This document shows, one piece after another, positions 43,418 through 50,827 of a stretch of 64,000 bases of DNA. The notes beneath the pieces are model-generated. The model worked only from the letters and a program-made list of their open reading frames with translations, did not search any database and was not told the DNA's origin. The stretch's first letter is position 1. Each line of letters starts with the position of its first letter. The DNA is from an uncultured Mediterraneibacter sp. (GTDB taxonomy: Bacteria; Bacillota; Clostridia; Lachnospirales; Lachnospiraceae): assembly GCA_934309345.1 (NCBI GenBank), contig CAKRDD010000008.1, positions 62,001-126,000 on the forward strand, given 5' to 3'. The position numbers and the translations under genes are program-made.

Positions 43418-44912
43418 ATATAAATCCCCTCACTGCTGCTGTAGAGCCAAAAAATCCAATTGAAAGTAACAGTCCTGCATAAAGAATAAATTGAACCGCA
43501 AAACTTCTTTCTGAAATTTTCTCTCTAATCTTGATTCCACGTTCCTGTAATACACTTACAATAAACAAAACTATACATCCACCCAGAAGAATCATCAACG
43601 CATATGGCGTAAATGCAACTCCTTCTCTGCCTGCCGGAATCAGGAAAAGTTGTGTCGGCTCAAAGGATGTCACTGCATATTTCATCATTTTGACCGCTTG
43701 TCCAACTGTATCCGAACAATCAAAAAACCAGCTGATATTCACCAATATAAAAGTTCTTAAAATCATAAACACATGATACCAGTTTTCTTTACCTGTAATA
43801 TGCAAAGACTTCTTCCACTTCTTATATTGATCTCCCATCATACCACTAAACGCAATAATTATGCCATTAAACATACCATATGCTATGTATTTCCATGCTG
43901 CACCGTGCCAGACCCCGACCAGAAAAAATACAATCAGGTTCGCCACACAGATTGGAAGCTTGACCGCAATCTTCTTCCCCTTTTTTTTCTTAGCCGCTTT
44001 TCTGAATTTTCCCATCCATTTTGAAAGCGTTAATGGATAAAACACATAATCTTTCATCCATGTTCCTAATGTGATATGCCAGCGATGCCAGAAATCTGTA
44101 ATGGATGTTGAAAAAAACGGTCGCTTAAAGTTTTCATCCAATGTTATTCCAAACATTTCCGAAATTCCAATCACTATGTCCATCCCACCAGAAAAATCAG
44201 CATATAGTTGAATAGAATAAAACAAGACGCCAAATATCGCCAATCCATGATACTGGTCAGGGTTTCCAAAAATAGCATCTACAAAAACCACTGACCAGTC
44301 AGCAAGAACCATCTTCTTAAAAAATCCCCACAAAATTCTTTGTGTACCCCGACATAATCTACTTAATTCAAATTTATGTCCTTCATACAACTGCCCTGCC
44401 ATTTTACTGTGTCGTCCAATCGGTCCCTGCAGAATCTGCGGGAAATAAGATACAAACAATGCATAACGAAAAGGATTCTTTTCTGCTGTATCTCTTTTCC
44501 AATATACATCCAGTAAGTATCCGGACGATTGAAACGTATAGAATGATATTCCAAGTGGAAGTAATAGTTTCATTCCAGGGATACTCACATGAAATATCAA
44601 ATTCATATTTTCAAGAATGAAATTCGTATATTTCACCACACCAAGCATTCCAAAATTAAGAATCAAGCCTGCAATCAAAAATTTCTTTGCTTTCCTCTTA
44701 TTCTTACCGATCTGACTCCCTATAAGTCTTCCACTCACATATGTAACTATTGTTGAAAACAAAAGAAACAAAATATATTTTGGACCTGCCGCAAGATAAT
44801 ATATGTAGCTCATCACCAGAAGACCACACCATTGAACCTTCTGTGGCAGTATATAATAAATCGCCACACTCCCTGCCACAAACAAAATAAAAATATTTGA
44901 TACTAATGACAT
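43404..44912 (-). CDS. MBOAT-family membrane O-acyltransferase, second copy
   Basis: Polytopic acyltransferase of 502 residues. The start MSLVSNIFILFVAG (44912) has AGAGGA about 6 nt upstream; the in-frame extension to 44972 lacks support. Marks are LLPLGISFYTFQSSGYLLDV, LYADFSGGMDIVIGISEMFG, ITDFWHRWHITLGTWMKDYV and the catalytic FFLVGVWHGAAWKYIAYGM near residue 320. It is clearly distinct in sequence from the MBOAT at 25818. It is co-transcribed with two choline-binding-type proteins and two lipoproteins, hinting that its target is the wall or the same surface polymer. Confidence 0.93.
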   Translation of the reverse strand: MSLVSNIFILFVAGSVAIYYILPQKVQWCGLLVMSYIYYLAAGPKYILFLLFSTIVTYVSGRLIGSQIGKNKRKAKKFLIAGLILNFGMLGVVKYTNFILENMNLIFHVSIPGMKLLLPLGISFYTFQSSGYLLDVYWKRDTAEKNPFRYALFVSYFPQILQGPIGRHSKMAGQLYEGHKFELSRLCRGTQRILWGFFKKMVLADWSVVFVDAIFGNPDQYHGLAIFGVLFYSIQLYADFSGGMDIVIGISEMFGITLDENFKRPFFSTSITDFWHRWHITLGTWMKDYVFYPLTLSKWMGKFRKAAKKKKGKKIAVKLPICVANLIVFFLVGVWHGAAWKYIAYGMFNGIIIAFSGMMGDQYKKWKKSLHITGKENWYHVFMILRTFILVNISWFFDCSDTVGQAVKMMKYAVTSFEPTQLFLIPAGREGVAFTPYALMILLGGCIVLFIVSVLQERGIKIREKISERSFAVQFILYAGLLLSIGFFGSTAAVRGFIYAQF

Positions 44913-44978
44913 ATTTTCCTCTTTTACCCTAAAAAGGGATGGGAATACGATCCATCCCCATCTCCTTTTCATATACTT

Positions 44979-45851
44979 CTAATATAATAATCCATCATCC
45001 AGACATCCATCATCTCCTGATGACTCAGAATTCCCTGTATCTCCTGAATTACTATAGGATTCAGATGGAGCTGGATTGCTATTGTTATTGCTACTTGTAG
45101 AATTTCCAGAACTCTTCTGCTGTTTGGATGCCGCTGCTGCCTGTTCCGCTTCTTTTTTTCTAGCCGCTGCCTCCTCTGCAGCTTTCTGCTCTGCGGCTGC
45201 CTGTGCTGCTGCTTCTTCTGCGGCTTTCTGCTCTGCCGCTGCCTGTGCTGCTGCTTCTTCTGCGGCTTTCTGCTCTGCCGCCTGCTTCACTGCCAGTTCC
45301 GCTTCTTTCGTATCAATCTGCTCTTTAGATTCAATACTTGTATAGGTGAGATAAGCCACATCATCTGCATAACAAAGATCCCCTTTTTCTATATCTCCAA
45401 ATGGGAATGCATGCAATTCTGCTGTGCTGTCATCCTCAAATGTCAGTTGGACGTCATATCCCTGCTCTAAAACTTTCTCATCCTCTGTTCCATCATTTTC
45501 TGTTGTTTCAGATTCTTCCGTCACATCTTCATTCTCGTTTTTTTCCAGAGCTTTGTAATAAAGATTTCTGCTTTCCTGATCAGCAAAAACATCTCCTTCT
45601 TCCAGCATATTCTCTGGATAAGCTTCCTCATCTGTCAACTTAATTGCAACGCCTTTAATATTTTTTCCAGTTGCATTCTTTACTTCTACTTTAAATGCCT
45701 CTTTATCTTCCTGACCAATTGTTTTCAGTTCAGGTTCTTTTTTTTCTTCTTCAACTACCGGTGTCTCTTCTTTTTCACTTCCGCATCCTGTAACCATTCC
45801 AGCCAGACCAATCATGCATAAGCAAAGAGTAACAAGTACCTTCCTTTTCAT
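44979..45851 (-). CDS. Lipoprotein with Ala/Glu/Gln-rich helical repeats
   Basis: Putative lipoprotein of 290 residues with lipobox GMVTGC near residue 23. An extracytoplasmic part of about 150 residues (FKVEVKNATGKNIKGVAIKL through AYLTYTSIES) looks like a small beta domain I cannot name. Then come three near-identical 13-residue units of the type AAEQKAAEEAAAQ, predicted coiled coil, and a Ser/Asn-rich end finishing CLDDGLLY. It lies between the transglutaminase-like protein and the MBOAT gene in one operon. The helical repeat may be a spacer through the wall. Function is unknown. Confidence 0.75.
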   Translation of the reverse strand: MKRKVLVTLCLCMIGLAGMVTGCGSEKEETPVVEEEKKEPELKTIGQEDKEAFKVEVKNATGKNIKGVAIKLTDEEAYPENMLEEGDVFADQESRNLYYKALEKNENEDVTEESETTENDGTEDEKVLEQGYDVQLTFEDDSTAELHAFPFGDIEKGDLCYADDVAYLTYTSIESKEQIDTKEAELAVKQAAEQKAAEEAAAQAAAEQKAAEEAAAQAAAEQKAAEEAAARKKEAEQAAAASKQQKSSGNSTSSNNNSNPAPSESYSNSGDTGNSESSGDDGCLDDGLLY

Positions 45852-45872
45852 TCTTACTTTTCCTTTCTATTA

Positions 45873-47249
45873 TTAGTTCATTCTATAATAATTCGAATAT
45901 CTCCAAGTTCCAGACATTCCATAAGAGATCTGATAACCATTTCTTCCTGTCTCATGTGTAAAATCAGGATCAAAAACATATGTACTTCCATTTATATCAA
46001 TCTCAACCCAAGAATGTACTCCCATGTTTCCACTCCGGAGTGGAACATATCCCGCAATCTGGTGTGCATCATATCCTAATAGTTTTGCCATATAATAGAA
46101 AGTCCCGGCCATAACATAACAATCTCCTGTTTTGGTCTTAAATCCATGAATCGCAAAATTTTTACTTCCTGGTGACGGATCATTCGAATAATTCACATAT
46201 GGAAGATTTGCTGACCAGTTATATGCTGCCCGTAGATTCCAGCCAACCTGATTCAAAACATTATATGCCCCTTGATAAGCTTCATTATACACTCCATCTG
46301 GTGCAACTACATAACCATTGATTACTGTATCAACCGCCATTGCCCCCTCTGGTGCACCTGACGAATTTCCTGCCGGATATAAATAATACCAGTCATCATT
46401 CATTATGATCCATCCTGTTTCCATGGCTCCATTTGCATTCAGATGATACCAGTTTCCATTTTGTTTTGTCCATCCGGTTTCCATTCCACCACCACCATAG
46501 AAGTGATACCATCTTCCGTCAATTAGCATCCATTCGGATGCAACCATTTTACCACCTCTTGCTGGATCTAAATAATACCAGTTATTATTCTGCTTAAGCC
46601 ATCCTGTTTCCATGGCTCCATTTTCATTCAAATGATACCAGGCACCCGTCTGTCCCGTCCATCCGGTTTCCATAACTCCGCCAGAATAGAAATGATACCA
46701 TTTTCCATCAATCAATTTCCACTTTCCATCTACCATTTTTCCATTTTCAGAAGCATCAAGATAATACCATTTGTTGTTATAAAGCAACCAGCCTGTCTTC
46801 ATAGCTCCTGGTGTTTCAGGGCACTCTTTTTCCGTCTGCAGATAATACCAACTATTTTCATACTTTACCCAGCCTGTCGTGATTTTTCCATTCGCATCTG
46901 CGTAATATTTTTTTCCATCAATAAGATTCCATCCCGGTTCAAGTTTTTCATCTTCTGGTTTTTCTGAATCGCCTGAATTATCTGGTTCTTCCGATTCTAC
47001 TGCTGTTTCCGGATTCTCCGATTCCTCCGGAGTTTGCAAATCATCTTGTGCTTCCGCCACCTCATTTGATTCCAACACAATATCTTCTTGTAAATCTGCC
47101 ATCTCAGACTCAATAGTATCCTTTTCTTCAGGTAATGTCTCAGCATTAACTCTAGTAGGAACTGTTGCCACTGCCATCATGCAAATAGCACCAATAACAA
47201 GTTTTGACCAATACTTCTCATTCTTCACTTTTGTATTTCCTCTTTTCAT
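45873..47249 (-). CDS. CW-repeat (choline-binding-type) protein with transglutaminase-like domain
   Basis: Secreted protein of 458 residues. A signal peptide (1-36, ending RVNA) is followed by a Glu/Ser-rich linker and about ten CW repeats (about 105-315). The C-terminal domain has a transglutaminase-like Cys-His-Asp triad: GDCYVMAGTFYYM (Cys about 374), GVHSWVEIDI (His about 411) and FDPDF (Asp about 426). Such domains may act as proteases, amidases or cross-linkers. The product is placed on a choline polymer by the repeats if they bind choline. It follows the amidase gene by 10 bp. Confidence 0.88.
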   Translation of the reverse strand: MKRGNTKVKNEKYWSKLVIGAICMMAVATVPTRVNAETLPEEKDTIESEMADLQEDIVLESNEVAEAQDDLQTPEESENPETAVESEEPDNSGDSEKPEDEKLEPGWNLIDGKKYYADANGKITTGWVKYENSWYYLQTEKECPETPGAMKTGWLLYNNKWYYLDASENGKMVDGKWKLIDGKWYHFYSGGVMETGWTGQTGAWYHLNENGAMETGWLKQNNNWYYLDPARGGKMVASEWMLIDGRWYHFYGGGGMETGWTKQNGNWYHLNANGAMETGWIIMNDDWYYLYPAGNSSGAPEGAMAVDTVINGYVVAPDGVYNEAYQGAYNVLNQVGWNLRAAYNWSANLPYVNYSNDPSPGSKNFAIHGFKTKTGDCYVMAGTFYYMAKLLGYDAHQIAGYVPLRSGNMGVHSWVEIDINGSTYVFDPDFTHETGRNGYQISYGMSGTWRYSNYYRMN

Positions 47250-47259
47250 TTTTCAACAT

Positions 47260-50091
47260 TTACAGACTTTTCATTTTCTGAACCATCTTTACAATATCAA
47301 CACCATATCCATCTGCTGCTGCCCATCCTTTATTCTTTGGGTTATTCGGAATTCCCAGCCATTCTACATAGATTGAACATCCGCGTTCTACGTATTTAAA
47401 ACGATTATCTACACAAGTCTGATTCAAATCCTTCGTTGATCCGTATGCTTTCAGATGTTGGATTTGGGCGCGCACACCTTCTCTTACATCTTTAAATGAT
47501 TCGCCTGCAACGCTATTTCCAGTTGCACCCATTCCTGCGAAATTATACTGTTCTGCCTTAACATCACCCTTGAACTGAAGCCAGCCTGTTTCTTTCATTG
47601 CCTGTGCAAAAGCAACCTCAGCTTTAATACCTTCTTTTTCTGCTTCCTCATAATAGATCTGACAGAACTCCTCTAGCGTAGAAGCTCCTCCCTTTTTCAT
47701 AATATCCGTTGGATAAGAGTATTTACTCTGTCTAAAATAATCTGTCATCTGTTTCACTGAAACAGATGTTGTTCCTTCTATCAGATATGTTCCTTCTACA
47801 ACTTTACTTTCGATATTCTCCTCATCCTTCTTCGTCGAAGCGTTCGCTCCATTATTAGTAGTACTATTATTGTCTGTTATATCTGTATATTTTTTTGAAG
47901 CATCGTAAACACCATTATCGTCAAAATAATACCAAGCACCTTCTATCTGCTTCCAACCTGTCTGCATAATTCCACTTGATTGATCGAAATAATATTTCTT
48001 ACCATCGATTACATACCAGCCCGTTTTCATGGAGCCATCATTTCGATCTCCGAAATAATACCAGACATCTCCCAGTTTCTGCCAGCCTGTCTTCATCGCT
48101 CCATCATTGGCATCTCCGAGATAATACCAGTTTTCATTCGGTTTGTACCAACCCGTTTTCATGGAGCCATCTCCAGCTTTTCCGAAATTATACCAAAAGC
48201 CATTAATATACTCCCAACCGGTTTTCATCGCTCCATCATTGGCGTCTCCAAGATAATACCAGGATCCGCTAATTTTCTGCCAGCCAGTCTTCATTGCTCC
48301 ATCATTGGCATTTCCAAGATAATACCAGGATCCGCTGATTTTCTGCCAGCCTGTTCTCATATAACCATCATCTGTTCCACCAAGATAGTACCAGCTATTA
48401 TCTATTTTTTTCCAATCGGTCTGCATTCTTCCATCTTCTGACCCTCCTAAATAATACCAGTTTTCATTCGGTTTGTACCAACCCGTTTTCATGGAGCCAT
48501 CTCCAGCTTTTCCGAAATTATACCAAAAGCCATTAATATATTCCCAGCCAGTCTTCATCGCTCCATCATTGGCGCCTCCAAGATAATACCAGGATCCACT
48601 AATTTTCTGCCAACCTGTCTTCATCGCTCCATCATTGGCATCTCCGAGATAATACCAGGATCCGCTAATTTTCTGCCAACCTGTTCTCATATAACCATCT
48701 GAATCAAAATAATACCAGTTTCCATTAATTAAAGCCCACTGATTCTTTAAATAACCTGATCCTGATTGATACCACCAACCTTTTGAATCTTTCTGCCAAC
48801 CTTCTTTTTCAAGACCAAAGTATTTCGCGATTCCTGTTGCATCTGCAACTCCAAGTTTCTTCAAACCTGCTTCATTATTCAAATAATTATTCACATCTGA
48901 ACTATTTGTTACAAATGCATGTTCGACAATAATTCCAGGTATTCCATGTTCTTTTGCTGAAATCTGAACTGTAAAATAATCAGAAGTCGATCCATCCTCA
49001 TAGGTTTCCCCTATCGTTGTATTTTTGCTGTAAATTGCTCTTCTTTCCAATCCAATCCCTACAAGTTCATCCTCTATTAATTCTGCAAGTCTCTTACCGT
49101 CTGCACCTACTTGTGGTTTCCAACTCGAATTCGGATAAATCACCTCTGCACCTTTCGCTGAAGATGATTTAGAAGAATTTAAATGAATACTGACATAAAT
49201 ACTTGCTCCTGCCTTCGCTGCATCTGCAACTCTCTGCTCAATATCTTTTGCAGAGCTTCCTCCCGGATGAGGACACGCTGCACTCGTCCGGGTCATGTAA
49301 ACAGATACTCCTGCATAATTTTCCAATTCCGCCTTACAATATTGTGCAATCTTTAATGTAAGAACCTCTTCCCGGACTCCATTTGCTGAAGCGCCTGCAT
49401 GTGATGAATCATGTCCTGGATCTAGTGCAACTACAAGATTCGTATTCCGTGTTTGTACTCCATCATCACACATCATAGCTGGTATTTCTGCTGTTGCCTG
49501 ATTGATTGCTTCTTCCAGACTTTCCTTTTCTGTCACATTTCCCGCTTCATCGATATTATACGCTGCAATATCAGTCGACATCCCTTCATCATCCACTAGT
49601 GACAGTTGCTCGATTCCTTCGTATTCTTCATCCACACCAAATACTGTTTCTGCACCTAACTCTGCAAGTGAATAGGTATATGTCACCCCTTGAATTGCAA
49701 GATTAAGTTCAGTTATTTGATAGATTCCTTTCTCTTGTTCCGTATAGGCCCGTTCAAACAAATAAATTGTATCCGTCTCTTCTGATGCATACCATATTTC
49801 TTCACCTTCTGGTCCACTTACTACAGCTGACATCTCAGTAATATTTTCTGTACCATCTCCCCAAGACACGGCAATTTTCTGCGTATCTGGTGATTCCAGA
49901 TACGGCTGTTCAACATAAATATAATTCAAACGCGGATCTGTTACCGTGTCCTGAATATCTTTTTCTGCATTTTCAGTGATTGCGATACTATTTTCACAAT
50001 TTTCATTCGCCCATATCGGAGTAGGAACTGTCGTTATTGCCAAAATCGCTGTCATCAAAAATACAATACACTTTTTCATTAGATTTTCCAA
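47260..50091 (-). CDS. Choline-binding-type autolysin: N-acetylmuramoyl-L-alanine amidase plus glucosaminidase
   Basis: Modular wall hydrolase of 943 residues. A signal peptide ends at TPIWANE. A beta domain (about 45-200) precedes an Amidase_3 zinc domain (about 215-430) with VALDPGHDSSHAGA (His about 226), VREEVLTLKIA (Glu about 242), SIYVSIHLNSS and GIIVEHAFVT. CW repeats fill about 440-745, mostly in 22-residue units. The C-terminal GH73-like glucosaminidase (about 785-943) has AFAQAMKETGWLQFKG with catalytic Glu near 834 and YNFAGMGATG. Cutting both the amide and glycan bonds is unusual in one protein. Translation probably starts at TTG 50091, about 10 nt from GGAGG. Confidence 0.9.
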   Translation of the reverse strand: MENLMKKCIVFLMTAILAITTVPTPIWANENCENSIAITENAEKDIQDTVTDPRLNYIYVEQPYLESPDTQKIAVSWGDGTENITEMSAVVSGPEGEEIWYASEETDTIYLFERAYTEQEKGIYQITELNLAIQGVTYTYSLAELGAETVFGVDEEYEGIEQLSLVDDEGMSTDIAAYNIDEAGNVTEKESLEEAINQATAEIPAMMCDDGVQTRNTNLVVALDPGHDSSHAGASANGVREEVLTLKIAQYCKAELENYAGVSVYMTRTSAACPHPGGSSAKDIEQRVADAAKAGASIYVSIHLNSSKSSSAKGAEVIYPNSSWKPQVGADGKRLAELIEDELVGIGLERRAIYSKNTTIGETYEDGSTSDYFTVQISAKEHGIPGIIVEHAFVTNSSDVNNYLNNEAGLKKLGVADATGIAKYFGLEKEGWQKDSKGWWYQSGSGYLKNQWALINGNWYYFDSDGYMRTGWQKISGSWYYLGDANDGAMKTGWQKISGSWYYLGGANDGAMKTGWEYINGFWYNFGKAGDGSMKTGWYKPNENWYYLGGSEDGRMQTDWKKIDNSWYYLGGTDDGYMRTGWQKISGSWYYLGNANDGAMKTGWQKISGSWYYLGDANDGAMKTGWEYINGFWYNFGKAGDGSMKTGWYKPNENWYYLGDANDGAMKTGWQKLGDVWYYFGDRNDGSMKTGWYVIDGKKYYFDQSSGIMQTGWKQIEGAWYYFDDNGVYDASKKYTDITDNNSTTNNGANASTKKDEENIESKVVEGTYLIEGTTSVSVKQMTDYFRQSKYSYPTDIMKKGGASTLEEFCQIYYEEAEKEGIKAEVAFAQAMKETGWLQFKGDVKAEQYNFAGMGATGNSVAGESFKDVREGVRAQIQHLKAYGSTKDLNQTCVDNRFKYVERGCSIYVEWLGIPNNPKNKGWAAADGYGVDIVKMVQKMKSL
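48131..48699. repeat. 330-bp higher-order repeat in the autolysin CW array
   Basis: Segment 48131-48369 recurs, nearly identical, at 48461-48699, an offset of exactly 330 bp or five 66-bp (22-residue) modules. The units include the unusual module with FWYNFGKAGDGSMKTGW. This indicates recent in-frame duplication by recombination among CW repeats. Confidence 0.8.
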
Positions 50092-50112
50092 TCTTTTGTA
50101 TCCTCCATTGCT

Positions 50113-50667
50113 TTACTGCTTTGTCATATAACCATTCAGGACTGCACTACTAGTTTCCAATGGCTGACCATTCTCTGTTATCTTAATTTTCTCACAACTA
50201 TAACTATCCAGGAATGTATTCACAATACACTTAAGTACTTCTTGTTCTTCTGTGGTACCCATAGTTCTTATGTAATTTCCAAAGGTACCATCAACATCCA
50301 GATCAATCTTTTTTTCTTCTGTATTTACATTACATGTATTCAATTTACAGTCTGTCGTCAAAACATCTCTTTCTTTCAGTGCTGTCCATATCTCTTCTCC
50401 ACTCAACTGATTCACTTTAATTTCCTCTGACTGAATCTCTCCGCTATCTAGATTCACGGAATACACTATTATGGTTTTTTGTATCTCTGTTTTTTCAGCT
50501 TTTTGTGTTTCATCTTCTTTCAAGTCATCTTTATAATCAGTTGTTGTATCCTGCTTGTTGTCCGTCCGAATCTGTTCCTCTGTATTTTTGTTCCCTTTCT
50601 GACCACATCCTACAACCAACACCGCTGCAAGACAGCACAGTGCAAAAATCCCTCTTTTCTTATACAT
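50113..50667 (-). CDS. GerMN-domain lipoprotein
   Basis: Lipoprotein of 184 residues with lipobox VLVVGC near residue 21. A polar linker (about 22-62) leads to a GerMN domain: IIVYSVNLDSGEIQSEEIKV, then KIDLDVDGTFGNYIRTM, and EEQEVLKCIVNTFLDSY with IKITENGQPLE. GerMN domains occur in spore and envelope proteins such as GerM and LpqB, with an unclear ligand. It is the first gene of the operon that continues with the autolysin, transglutaminase-like protein, lipoprotein, MBOAT and SGNH genes. It has a good promoter 45 to 75 bp upstream. Confidence 0.85.
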   Translation of the reverse strand: MYKKRGIFALCCLAAVLVVGCGQKGNKNTEEQIRTDNKQDTTTDYKDDLKEDETQKAEKTEIQKTIIVYSVNLDSGEIQSEEIKVNQLSGEEIWTALKERDVLTTDCKLNTCNVNTEEKKIDLDVDGTFGNYIRTMGTTEEQEVLKCIVNTFLDSYSCEKIKITENGQPLETSSAVLNGYMTKQ

Positions 50668-50711
50668 GCTTACACCTCCTTTTCATCGCAAAGAAACCTA
50701 TAACGAATATC

Positions 50712-50740
50712 ATTTTATCGTAATTCAAATATTTTGTCTA
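50712..50740 (-). promoter_or_regulatory. Sigma-A promoter of the GerMN-autolysin-MBOAT operon
   Basis: Minus-strand TAGACA (50735-50740), 17 bp, TAAAAT (50712-50717), 45 bp before the lipoprotein start. The six genes downstream are at most 66 bp apart and end at the terminator 42330-42365. Confidence 0.75.
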
Positions 50741-50768
50741 TATTTCTCTAACAAATATCCCAAAAGAA

Positions 50769-50808
50769 AAAAGGAAAGAATCCCTTCTTCGGACAATTCT
50801 TTCCTTTT
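50769..50808 (-). terminator. Terminator of the repeat-only surface protein gene
   Basis: Perfect 13-bp stem AAAAGGAAAGAAT / ATTCTTTCCTTTT, 14-nt loop, followed on the minus strand by TTCTTTTG. It is 20 bp past the stop codon. Confidence 0.8.
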
Positions 50809-50827
50809 CTTTTTGTTTTATTATCTT

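Noticed and set aside
47911..48800. Regular short repeats that might suggest a CRISPR array
   Set aside because: The 66-bp repeats are in-frame CW modules of a single open reading frame with no unique spacers and no cas genes.
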